Shown: one piece after another, positions 42,498 through 50,215 of the stretch
How the letters are laid out: each line of letters begins with the position of its first letter
How positions within the stretch are numbered: position 1 is the first letter of the stretch
Assembly: GCF_009789535.1 (NCBI RefSeq)
Contig: NZ_WSUT01000005.1
Coordinates: 2,680,001 to 2,744,000 of the forward strand
DNA length: 64,000 nt
Source of the DNA: Sphingomonas carotinifaciens
GTDB taxonomy: Bacteria > Pseudomonadota > Alphaproteobacteria > Sphingomonadales > Sphingomonadaceae
Direction: 5' to 3'
The notes under the pieces: model-generated
The model's input: the letters and a program-made list of their open reading frames with translations, nothing else
Database searches by the model: none
What the model was told of the DNA's origin: nothing
Made by a program: the position numbers and the translations under genes

Positions 42498-43748
42498 ATG
42501 CGCAACCATTCTGTTGAAGCACCCCGAACGATTCTGGTCATCGGCGGCGGCGTGATCGGCCTCAGCTCTGCGCTTGCATTGCAACGGCTTGGGCTGGAGG
42601 TGACGCTGGTCGAGGCGTCCACCGACGTGCGGGCGGCCTCCTGGGGCAATGCCGGGCACATCGCCACCGAACAGGCCGAACCCATCGCTTCGCCGCGCAT
42701 AGTGCGCAGCGCTGCCCGGCGCCTGTTCCTGCGTGGCGGTGCGCTGGCCCTTCCGCCACGCCAGATCGCCCATTGGCTGCCTTTCGCGCTTCGCCTTACC
42801 CGCGCCGCGACGCCGACGCGCTTCGAACGGGGCCGGGCCGCCCTTTCCGGCTTGCTGGCTCAGGCGATGCCGGCATGGCGGCGCTATGTCGATGCCATCG
42901 CCGCGCCGGATCTGTTGCGCGAAAACGGCCATGTCGTTGTCTGGGAAACGCCCGAAACCGCCGCCGCCGGTCTTGCCGCATGGCGCGCCGCCGATATCGG
43001 CACCACCCGGTTCGTACCGCTCGAACGGCATGAACTGGATGCGCTGCGCCACCGCATCGCCACCCCGCTTGCCGGGGGCATCCGCTTCACCGGCACGGGC
43101 CAGATCGCCGACCCCGGCCGGCTCGCACACGCGACGCGCGCGGCCTTTCTGGCGGCGGGCGGTACCGAGCGGATCGCCACCGTCACCGCGATCGACGCCC
43201 GTTCCGCCACGCTCGCCGACGGCGCCCGCCTGACTGCCGACCGCGTCGTCCTTGCCGCCGGTACCGGTTCGGCGGCGCTGCTCCGCCCGCACGGACTGAA
43301 GGTGCCGATCATCGCCGAACGCGGCTACCACCTCCAGTCGCCCCCCGAACCGGACTGGCCCGCCGACCTTCCCCCGATCGTGTTCGAAGACCGGTCGATG
43401 ATCGTCACCCGCTTCGAAAGCGGGCTGCGCGCCGCCAGCTTCGTCGAGTTCGCCGGCCATGCCGCGCCGCCCGATCCGCGCAAATGGGCCCGCCTGCACC
43501 GGCATGCCGCCGCGCTCGGCCTGCCCATGGCGGATGCGGAGGGCTGGATGGGTGCCCGCCCCACCCTGCCCGACTATCTTCCCGCCATCGGCCAGGCAGC
43601 GGGAATCCTGTGTGCCTTCGGTCACAACCATCTCGGCCTCACCCTTGCCCCCATCACCGCCGAGGCGATCGCGGCGCTGGCGCTGGGGGAGCGGCCGCCC
43701 GTCGACCTGACCCGCCTCGCCCCCGATCGCTTTTCCCGCGGCTTGTAA
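42498..43748 (+). CDS. FAD-dependent D-amino-acid (cis-4-hydroxy-D-proline) dehydrogenase
   Basis: 416 residues of the DAO/DadA superfamily. FAD site TILVIGGGVIGLSSALAL, the second flavin segment ASWGNAGHIATEQ, and the C-terminal GARPTLPDYLPAIGQ plus FGHNHLGLTLAP are all as in hydroxyproline/D-amino-acid dehydrogenases. It oxidises cis-4-hydroxy-D-proline to the pyrroline used by the deaminase. ATG 42498 is chosen since the promoter palindrome covers the upstream alternative at 42468, though no strong ribosome site precedes either. Only the final 2-oxoglutarate-semialdehyde dehydrogenase of the pathway is not in the window. Confidence 0.88.
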   Translation: MRNHSVEAPRTILVIGGGVIGLSSALALQRLGLEVTLVEASTDVRAASWGNAGHIATEQAEPIASPRIVRSAARRLFLRGGALALPPRQIAHWLPFALRLTRAATPTRFERGRAALSGLLAQAMPAWRRYVDAIAAPDLLRENGHVVVWETPETAAAGLAAWRAADIGTTRFVPLERHELDALRHRIATPLAGGIRFTGTGQIADPGRLAHATRAAFLAAGGTERIATVTAIDARSATLADGARLTADRVVLAAGTGSAALLRPHGLKVPIIAERGYHLQSPPEPDWPADLPPIVFEDRSMIVTRFESGLRAASFVEFAGHAAPPDPRKWARLHRHAAALGLPMADAEGWMGARPTLPDYLPAIGQAAGILCAFGHNHLGLTLAPITAEAIAALALGERPPVDLTRLAPDRFSRGL

Positions 43749-43803
43749 ATACCGCCGTCGCAGCTACCTCCGGACAGCGTTTTGCTTTGCGGAGACCTTG
43801 GTG

Positions 43804-44664
43804 ATGACCGATTACGTGCCGCCCCGCGTGTGGGAATGGAACAAGGACAATGGCGGCCGCTTCGCCAGCATCAACCGCCCCGTCGCCGGCGCCACCCACG
43901 AACAGGCGCTGCCGGTCGGGCAACATCCGCTGCAACTCTATTCGCTCGCCACGCCCAACGGCGTGAAGGTGACGATCATGCTGGAGGAGTTGCTCGCGCT
44001 CGGCCATGCCGGGGCCGAGTATGACGCCTGGCCGATCCGCATCAACGATGGCGACCAGTTCGGCAGCGGCTTCGTCGCGGTGAACCCCAATTCCAAGATC
44101 CCCGCGCTGATGGACCGCAGCGCTGCAGAGCCCGTCCGCCTGTTCGAATCCGGCGCGATCCTCACCTATCTTGCCGAAAAGTTCGGCGCCTTCCTGCCCG
44201 CCTCCGGTGCCGCGCGCGCCGAATGCCTGTCCTGGCTGTTCTGGCAGGTCGGCAGCGGCCCGTTCGTCGGCGGCGGCTTCGGCCATTTCTACGCCTATGC
44301 CCCGACCAAGATCGCCTATGCGATCGACCGCTTTGCGATGGAGGCCAAGCGCCAGCTCGACGTGCTCGACCGCCGTCTCGCCGAAACCCGCTTCCTCGCC
44401 GGTGACGACTATACCATCGCCGATATGGCCGCCTGGCCCTGGTATGGCGGCCTCGTCCTCGGCCAGTTGTACGACGCCGCCGAGTTCCTGTCCGTCGGCG
44501 ACTACGCCCATGTCCGTCGCTGGGCGGACGAGATCGCCGCGCGCCCTGCCGTCATCCGCGGCCGCATGGTCAACCGCCTGTTCGGCGACCCCACCGAGCA
44601 GTTGCACGAACGCCATGACGCCAAGGATTTCGACACCCGCACCCAGGACAAGCTGGGCGAGTGA
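43804..44664 (+). CDS. yghU: YghU-type glutathione S-transferase
   Basis: 286 residues, long for a GST but right for YghU/Ure2-like Nu-class enzymes. The start PPRVWEWNKDNGGRFASINR and HPLQLYSLATPNGVKVTIMLEE are the characteristic YghU N-terminal extension and thioredoxin-fold beta-alpha unit; FESGAILTYLAEKFG holds the glutathione gamma-Glu site, and the all-helical C-terminal domain ends with GDPTEQLHERHDAKDFDT. These enzymes show disulfide-bond reductase and peroxidase activity with glutathione. GGAG precedes ATG 43804. Confidence 0.93.
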   Translation: MTDYVPPRVWEWNKDNGGRFASINRPVAGATHEQALPVGQHPLQLYSLATPNGVKVTIMLEELLALGHAGAEYDAWPIRINDGDQFGSGFVAVNPNSKIPALMDRSAAEPVRLFESGAILTYLAEKFGAFLPASGAARAECLSWLFWQVGSGPFVGGGFGHFYAYAPTKIAYAIDRFAMEAKRQLDVLDRRLAETRFLAGDDYTIADMAAWPWYGGLVLGQLYDAAEFLSVGDYAHVRRWADEIAARPAVIRGRMVNRLFGDPTEQLHERHDAKDFDTRTQDKLGE

Positions 44665-44749
44665 GCCGCTAAAGGACGGCACCGGTTTGACTTATCCGGC
44701 CCCGACGCGCACGTCCGCAGTCGATGGGCCGGACCCGATGGGAGAGCGA

Positions 44750-45463
44750 ATGCTGAGAGAAGAACGACGCGGCCCCGCACATTCGCTGATCGCGCGGGAA
44801 ATCGGGATCGCGATCGTCACCGGCCAGCACCCGCCCGGCAGCACCCTGCCCGGCGAAGTGGAGATCGCCGAGCGTCGCGGCGTCTCGCGCAGCGTGGTGC
44901 GCGAGGCAATCCGCATGCTCGCCGCCAAGGGCCTCGTCTTGAGCAAGCCCAAGACCGGCACCCGCGTGCGCGAACGCCAGACCTGGAACCTGCTCGATCC
45001 CGATCTGCTCGCCTGGATGTTCGAGGGCGAGCCCCCCGCCGGCTTCGTGCGCAGCCTGTTCCAGTTGCGCATGATCGTCGAGCCCGCCGCCGCCGAACTC
45101 GCCGCGATCGGCCGCGATGCGCGCCAGTTGGGCCGCATGGGCCATGCGCTGGAAACCATGGCGCAGCACGGGCTGGGCAACGCGACCGGCCAGGCCGCCG
45201 ACCAGGATTTCCACAACATCATCCTGGAGGCGACGCATAACGAACTGCTGGTCAGCCTTGCCGGCAGCATCGGCGCCGCGGTGCGCTGGACCACCCTGTT
45301 CAAGCATCGCGGCAGCCACCGCCCCCGCGATTCCATGCCGCAGCACCGCCTGCTGTTCGAGGCGATCGCCAACCGCGACACCGCCGCCGCGCGCGATGCC
45401 ACGATCAAGCTGATCGATCAGGCGCACGAGGATACCGAAAGGCTGCTTTCCCACTCGGCCTGA
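44750..45463 (+). CDS. FadR/FCD-type GntR regulator of the galactose/galactonate module
   Basis: 237 residues. Winged HTH: AREIGIAIVTGQHPPGSTLP, VSRSVVREAIRMLAAKGLV, SKPKTGTRV; then an FCD ligand domain with LFQLRMIVEPAAAELAA, DQDFHNIILEATHNE and HRLLFEAIANRD, including the Asp and His metal-binding positions. It resembles DgoR-type regulators of galactonate use. GGGAGAG precedes ATG 44750; ATG 44738 is an alternative. It is directly upstream of dgoK, with its probable operator in the 58-base gap. Confidence 0.9.
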   Translation: MLREERRGPAHSLIAREIGIAIVTGQHPPGSTLPGEVEIAERRGVSRSVVREAIRMLAAKGLVLSKPKTGTRVRERQTWNLLDPDLLAWMFEGEPPAGFVRSLFQLRMIVEPAAAELAAIGRDARQLGRMGHALETMAQHGLGNATGQAADQDFHNIILEATHNELLVSLAGSIGAAVRWTTLFKHRGSHRPRDSMPQHRLLFEAIANRDTAAARDATIKLIDQAHEDTERLLSHSA

Positions 45464-45481
45464 CTTGCGGGCGGCGCGCTA

Positions 45482-45492
45482 TTGTCTTACAA
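45482..45492. promoter_or_regulatory. FadR-family GntR operator upstream of dgoK
   Basis: TTGTCTTACAA exactly fits the FadR/FCD GntR consensus TNGTNNNACNA and is symmetric (TTGT-N3-ACAA). It lies between the regulator stop and the dgoK start, where repressor binding would block transcription of the dgoK-dgoA-dehydrogenase operon. Confidence 0.7.
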
Positions 45493-45521
45493 ATCACCCC
45501 ATTCCAAAAAGGGTCTTCGAT

Positions 45522-46430
45522 TTGTCGCCTGCTCCCCCACACGTCGTTCCCGCCGACGGCGCCTATATCGCGATCGACTGGGGCACGACCAATCGCCGCG
45601 CCTATCTGATCGCCGCTGACGGCTGCATGCTCGCCACCGAGCGGGACGATCGCGGCGTGCTGGCGATGGGCGCGGGCGACTATCCCGCCGCCATCGCCGC
45701 CATCCGTACCCGCTTCGGCACCCTGCCGGTGATCGCCGCCGGCATGGTCGGCTCGACGCGTGGCTGGCGCGAGGCACCCTATGTCCCTGCCCCCGCCGAC
45801 CTGCCCACGCTGGCGACACAGGCGACCCGCATTGCGGAGGAGGATGTCGCCATCGTCCCCGGCGTCTCGCTCGCCACCGGCCCGCGCGCGGACGTGATGC
45901 GGGGCGAGGAGGTGCAGGTGCTGGGCGCCATCGCCGCCGGCCTTGCGCCGGCCGATGCGCTGTTCTGCCAGCCGGGGACCCACAATAAATGGGTGTTCAC
46001 GAAGGGCGCGCGCATCACCGACTTCGCGACCGCAATGACCGGCGAGCTGTTCGCGCTGCTTCGCGGCCACGGCATCCTCGCCGGCATGCTCGACGGCCCC
46101 GTCGAGGACGGCCCCGCCTTTCGCGAAGGGCTCGCCCGGGGCAGCGGCGCCTGCGACCTGCCCGCCGCCCTCTTCGAGATCCGCGCCGGCGTCCTTCTCG
46201 GCCGCCGCGCTCCGGAGGACGCCGCCGCCTTTGCCAGCGGCCTGCTGATCGGCGCCGATGTCGGCGCGGTCGCCGGCATTCCCGGCGGCACCGTCCATCT
46301 TCTCGCCGGCGGTGCGCTGGGCGACCTGTACGCGATCGCGATCGCGCAGCGCGGCGGCACCGCCGTTGCCGTCGACAGCCACGCCGCCTTTCTTGCCGGT
46401 ATCCATCAGATCCAGGAGCATCTTGCATGA
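45522..46430 (+). CDS. dgoK: 2-dehydro-3-deoxygalactonokinase
   Basis: 302 residues. YIAIDWGTTNRRAYLI is the phosphate-1 loop of the sugar-kinase/actin fold used by DgoK, VIAAGMVGSTRGWREAPYV and CQPGTHNKWVFTKG the substrate segments, and the C-terminal ADVGAVAGIPGGTVHLL the adenine-side motif. It phosphorylates 2-dehydro-3-deoxygalactonate at O6. The best start is TTG 45522 with AAGGG upstream; a TTG at 45465 would place the operator inside the gene. It is coupled to dgoA by an ATGA overlap. Confidence 0.93.
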   Translation: MSPAPPHVVPADGAYIAIDWGTTNRRAYLIAADGCMLATERDDRGVLAMGAGDYPAAIAAIRTRFGTLPVIAAGMVGSTRGWREAPYVPAPADLPTLATQATRIAEEDVAIVPGVSLATGPRADVMRGEEVQVLGAIAAGLAPADALFCQPGTHNKWVFTKGARITDFATAMTGELFALLRGHGILAGMLDGPVEDGPAFREGLARGSGACDLPAALFEIRAGVLLGRRAPEDAAAFASGLLIGADVGAVAGIPGGTVHLLAGGALGDLYAIAIAQRGGTAVAVDSHAAFLAGIHQIQEHLA

Positions 46431-47065
46431 CCGACCCCGCCGCGCAGTTCGCGCAACGCTTCGCTGCCTGCCCGCTCGTCGCGATACTCCGCGGCCTGAC
46501 CCCGGACGAGGCGCTGCCCGTCGCCGGTGCGCTGGTCGATGCCGGCTTCACCCTGATCGAGGTGCCGCTGAACTCGCCCGATCCGTTCACCAGCATCGAA
46601 AAGATCGTCAAGGCTTACGGCGACCGCGCGATCATCGGTGCGGGCACCGTTCTGCGCACCACCCAGGTCACCGATGTCGCCAATGCCGGCGGCACCCTGA
46701 TCGTGTCGCCCAATACCGACACCGCGGTGATCGAGGCGAGCGTGGCCGCCGGCCTGATCTCGCTTCCCGGCTATTTCACCCCTAGCGAGGGCTTTGCCGC
46801 GGTCGCCGCGGGCGCACATGGCCTGAAGCTGTTCCCCGCCGACGGCACGACGCCTGCCATGCTGAAGGCGCAGCGCGCCGTGCTGCCGCGTGACCTGCCG
46901 GTCCTGGCGGTCGGCGGCATCACGCCCGATACCATGGCGCAGTGGGTCGCGGCCGGTGCCAACGGCTTCGGCCTCGGCTCCAACCTCTACCGCGTGGGCA
47001 AGCCTGCCGCCGAGATCGCGGCCGACGCGCAACGCTTCGTCACCGCCGTGAAGGCCGTGCTGTGA
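46427..47065 (+). CDS. dgoA: 2-dehydro-3-deoxy-6-phosphogalactonate aldolase
   Basis: 212 residues, standard for class I KDPGal/KDPG aldolases. LVAILRGLTPDEALPVAGAL, FTLIEVPLNSPDPF (catalytic Glu), HGLKLFPADG (Schiff-base Lys) and GFGLGSNLYR are all present. GLGSNLYR and the LNSP segment favour the galactonate over the gluconate branch. It splits KDPGal into pyruvate and glyceraldehyde-3-phosphate. Overlaps dgoK (ATGA) and the galactose dehydrogenase (GTGA). Confidence 0.93.
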   Translation: MTDPAAQFAQRFAACPLVAILRGLTPDEALPVAGALVDAGFTLIEVPLNSPDPFTSIEKIVKAYGDRAIIGAGTVLRTTQVTDVANAGGTLIVSPNTDTAVIEASVAAGLISLPGYFTPSEGFAAVAAGAHGLKLFPADGTTPAMLKAQRAVLPRDLPVLAVGGITPDTMAQWVAAGANGFGLGSNLYRVGKPAAEIAADAQRFVTAVKAVL

Positions 47066-48003
47066 CCGCGCCCATCCGTCTGGCGCTTGTCGGCATCGGC
47101 AAGATCGCGCGCGACCAGCACGTCCCCGCGATCGCCGCCAATCCCGACATCACCCTGGTCGCCTGCGTCAGCCGCAGCGGCGAAACGGTGGACGACCTGC
47201 CCAGCGTCCCCGATCTCGCCGCGCTCGCCGCCAGCGGGATCGACGTGGACGCGGTCGCGCTGTGCACCCCGCCCCAGGTCCGCTACTCCGCCGCCGCCGA
47301 GGCCATCGCCAACGGCTGGCACGTCTTCCTCGAAAAGCCCCCCGGCGCCACCCTTGCCGAGGTCGCGGCGCTTGCCGATGCGGCGGACGCCGCGGGCATC
47401 AGCCTGTTCGCAAGCTGGCACTCCCGCTACGCCCCCGGCGTTGCGCCGGCCCGCGACTGGCTGGCAGCGCGCACCATCGGCCGCGTGACGATCACCTGGC
47501 GCGAGGATGTTCGCGTCTGGCATCCGGGTCAGGCATGGATCTGGGAGGCCGGCGGCTTCGGCGTGTTCGATCCCGGCATCAACGCGCTGTCGATCGCGAC
47601 GCATATCCTGCCCTGCCCCTTCTTGATCGAACGGGCGGTGCTGGATTTCCCTGCCAACCGCGACGCCCCTATCGCCGCGCGCGTCGACTTCCGCGATACC
47701 GCCGGTGCCCCCGTCGCCATGGACCTGGACTGGCGGCAGGAAGGCCCGCAAAGCTGGGACATCGTGGTCGAAACGGACCAGGGCACGCTGCGTCTCGCCA
47801 AGGGCGGTGCCGAACTCACCTTCCCGGACGGCAGCACGCCGATGAGTCACGAAGGGCTGCACGGCGAATATCCCGGCCTCTATGCCCGCTTTGCCGAAAT
47901 CGTGCAGGCCGGAACCTCCGATGTCGATGTCGCTCCCTTGCGCCACGTCGCCGACGCCTTCCTGCGCGGCCGGCGGGTCACGGTGGAGGCGTTCGACGAG
48001 TAA
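47062..48003 (+). CDS. D-galactose 1-dehydrogenase-like Gfo/Idh/MocA oxidoreductase
   Basis: 313 residues. IRLALVGIGKIARDQHVPAI is the NADP Rossmann loop, HVFLEKPPGATLAEV the EKP signature, and EAGGFGVFDPGINALSIATH the catalytic helix of the Gal80-like galactose dehydrogenases of the Caulobacter/Azospirillum type. It oxidises galactose to galactonolactone, the first step of the DeLey-Doudoroff route completed by dgoK and dgoA. Starts at GTG 47062, overlapping dgoA. The lactonase and galactonate dehydratase are not in the window. Confidence 0.88.
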   Translation: MTAPIRLALVGIGKIARDQHVPAIAANPDITLVACVSRSGETVDDLPSVPDLAALAASGIDVDAVALCTPPQVRYSAAAEAIANGWHVFLEKPPGATLAEVAALADAADAAGISLFASWHSRYAPGVAPARDWLAARTIGRVTITWREDVRVWHPGQAWIWEAGGFGVFDPGINALSIATHILPCPFLIERAVLDFPANRDAPIAARVDFRDTAGAPVAMDLDWRQEGPQSWDIVVETDQGTLRLAKGGAELTFPDGSTPMSHEGLHGEYPGLYARFAEIVQAGTSDVDVAPLRHVADAFLRGRRVTVEAFDE

Positions 48004-48009
48004 GGACCT

Positions 48010-48109
48010 ATCACCCTCACCCTTCCCTCCAGATTGCATCGGGCGGGCCCCCTCCCTCTCCCATTGGGAAAGGAAGGGAGGCGCAAAGCGCCGGAAGGGT
48101 GTGGGTGAT
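48010..48109. repeat. Palindromic intergenic repeat between convergent genes
   Basis: ATCACCCTCACCCTTCC (48010-48026) and the reverse complement of 48093-48109 match at 16 of 17 positions. Inside, CCCTCCCTCTCCCA and TGGGAAAGGAAGGGAGG (about 48049-48081) form a second imperfect stem, and GGCGC-AAA-GCGCC a third small hairpin. It fills the gap between two convergent genes; such elements are multicopy in many proteobacterial genomes and may act as bidirectional terminators. Confidence 0.75.
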
Positions 48110-48120
48110 TTGAGCGGAAC

Positions 48121-49020
48121 TCACACCAACGGCGTCACCAGCGGCCGCCCCGCAAAGAACGCTTCGAGATTATCCACCACCAGCCCCGCCATCGCGGCCC
48201 GCGTTTCCACCGTCGCGCTTGCCTGATGCGGTGCCAGCACCACCTGATCCATCCCGAGCAATGCCTCGGGCACGTGCGGTTCTTCGGCGAACACGTCCAG
48301 CCCCGCCCCCGCAATCGTGCCGTCACGCAGCGCATCGACCAGCGCCGCCTCATCCACCAGCGACCCGCGCGCTACATTCACCAGCACGCCGCCGCTGCCC
48401 AGCGCACGCAGCACGCCGGCATCCACCACCCGTTCGGTTTCGCCCGTCGCCGCCGCCGCCAGGATCAGCACGTCGCTCGCCGTCGCCAGCGCCGCGATAT
48501 CCGCCACATGCCGCCACGGCACGTCGTCATGCACCCGCCGGCTGGCATAGATCACCTTGCCGCCAAATGGCGCGGCGCGCGCCGCAATGGCCCGTCCGAT
48601 CCGCCCCAGCCCGAAGATGCCCACGGTTCGCCCGCTTGCCCGCCGGGCCAGCGGCACCGACCACCGCCCGTCCCGCACCGCCCGGTCGTTCGCGGCGATC
48701 CGCCGCTGCGCCGCCAGCATCAGCGCGATCGCCTGATCCGCGACATCGTCGGTCAGTACGTCGGGCGTCGTCGTCACCGCAACGCCGCGCGTCCGCGCCG
48801 CGCCCAGATCGACCCCGTCATAGCCCACGCCGTTGATCGCGATCAGCCCAAGCTTCGGCAGGGCCTCGATCAACGCAGCGGGGATGCGGCTCATGCCCGT
48901 TCCCACCACCGCCCGCACATCGGCTTGGGGCTCCCGCACCACGTCGAAACGGTCGGATACCATCCGGCCCACGGTGGACTCCGGATCGGCGAGCAGCAGC
49001 ACGAGGGGGCGTTGGGTCAT
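48121..49020 (-). CDS. D-2-hydroxyacid dehydrogenase (glyoxylate/hydroxypyruvate reductase type)
   Basis: 299 residues. NAD site TVGIFGLGRIGRAIAARA, catalytic Arg in NVARGSLVDEAALV, Glu in AGAGLDVFAEEPHVP and His in VLAPHQASATVETR form the usual R-E-H triad. It reduces 2-oxo acids such as glyoxylate or hydroxypyruvate. It lies 13 bases beyond the stop of the HlyD-type gene on the same strand, so it may be a passenger on the adhesin transcript, though metabolically it fits the neighbouring sugar-acid genes. Confidence 0.9.
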   Translation of the reverse strand: MTQRPLVLLLADPESTVGRMVSDRFDVVREPQADVRAVVGTGMSRIPAALIEALPKLGLIAINGVGYDGVDLGAARTRGVAVTTTPDVLTDDVADQAIALMLAAQRRIAANDRAVRDGRWSVPLARRASGRTVGIFGLGRIGRAIAARAAPFGGKVIYASRRVHDDVPWRHVADIAALATASDVLILAAAATGETERVVDAGVLRALGSGGVLVNVARGSLVDEAALVDALRDGTIAGAGLDVFAEEPHVPEALLGMDQVVLAPHQASATVETRAAMAGLVVDNLEAFFAGRPLVTPLV

Positions 49021-49033
49021 GCCCCCAGCATAG

Positions 49034-50215
49034 CTACACCAGCCGCGCCTTCAACAAGGGGCGCAGCAGGTAGTTCAGCACGCTGCGCTTGCCGCTCAGG
49101 ATATCCACCTCCGCCACCATGCCGGGAATGATCGGCAACACCTCGCTGCCCCGCCGCAACTGGCTGCCGTCCGTGCGGATCAGCACCTTGTAATAGGGCT
49201 CCTTGCCGTGCGGCGTGTCTTCCTCGATCGTATCGGCGCTGATCTGTTCCACCTTGCCGGCCAGATCGCCGTAGATGGTATAGTCATATGCGGTCAGCTT
49301 CACCTTGGCCGACATGCCCGGCACCAGGAACGCCACGTCGCGCGGCTTCACCTTGGCCTCCACCAGCAACCGGTCCTCGATCGGCACCACCTCCATGATC
49401 GGCTCGGCCGGCTGGATCACGCCGCCGCGCGTGGTGATCAGGATCTTGTTCACCCGGCCCGTCACCGGCGACAGGATCTGCGTCCGGCGCAACTGGTCCT
49501 GCCGCTGTGCCACGATCGGCTCCAGCGGGCTCAGCTCGGCCTTTCTTTGCGACAATTCGGTGTAGGCTTCCTGCGCATAGCTGCTTTTCACCTCGATCAG
49601 CTTGCCGTTCAGCGTCGCGATCTCCTGCCCCAGCTTCAGCGCCTCCATCTCGCTCACCACCTGCCTGGCGACGAGCGGCCGGATCAGCGCCAACTGGTTC
49701 TGCGCGATGCCGATCTGCTTGCCGATCGAGGCGACGCTTTCGCGCAGCTTCTCGCGCCGCGACTGGAACAGCGCCATCTCGGACCGCTGTATGGATGGTT
49801 CGATTCCAGTCGGAAACGCCACCGTGCCGCGCCCCAACACCTCCGCCTCCAGCCGCGCGATCGATGCGCGCAAACCCGCCGCCTGGTTCGAGGACTCGGC
49901 GAACGATGTCTCGAACCGGGTCGGGTCCAGCCGGACAAGCGGCTGGCCGGCGCGGACCAGATCGCCCTCCTTGACCAGCAATTCGCCCAGAATGCCGCCC
50001 TCAAGGCTCTGGATCTTCTGGATGCGGCTATAGGGTACCACGCGCCCGTCGCCGCGCGTGACCACATCCAGTTGCGCCCAGGTCGCCCAGCCGACGAAGA
50101 TCGCCACGCAGGCGATCACCGTCCACAGCATCATGCGCGACCGCGGGTGCACATCGGTCAACAGCGGGTCGGCCAGTTCGCGCCGCATCCGCTCGGCGGG
50201 CGTCAGGCTAAGCAC
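49034..50215 (-). CDS. HlyD-family type I secretion periplasmic adaptor
   Basis: 393 residues. One N-terminal membrane helix (MMLWTVIACVAIFVGWATWA), a barrel-sandwich/lipoyl domain (QSLEGGILGELLVKEGDLV), a long coiled coil (about 110-235, from NQAAGLRASIARLEAEV) and the C-terminal beta domain with SPVTGRVNKILITTRGGVI and the LNYLLRPLLKARL end. The RTX adaptor signature VLPIIPGMVAEVDILSG is present. It bridges the ABC exporter and the TolC-type protein. Starts at GTG 50215 with GGAGGGG, overlapping the ABC gene stop by eight bases. Confidence 0.95.
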   Translation of the reverse strand: MLSLTPAERMRRELADPLLTDVHPRSRMMLWTVIACVAIFVGWATWAQLDVVTRGDGRVVPYSRIQKIQSLEGGILGELLVKEGDLVRAGQPLVRLDPTRFETSFAESSNQAAGLRASIARLEAEVLGRGTVAFPTGIEPSIQRSEMALFQSRREKLRESVASIGKQIGIAQNQLALIRPLVARQVVSEMEALKLGQEIATLNGKLIEVKSSYAQEAYTELSQRKAELSPLEPIVAQRQDQLRRTQILSPVTGRVNKILITTRGGVIQPAEPIMEVVPIEDRLLVEAKVKPRDVAFLVPGMSAKVKLTAYDYTIYGDLAGKVEQISADTIEEDTPHGKEPYYKVLIRTDGSQLRRGSEVLPIIPGMVAEVDILSGKRSVLNYLLRPLLKARLV

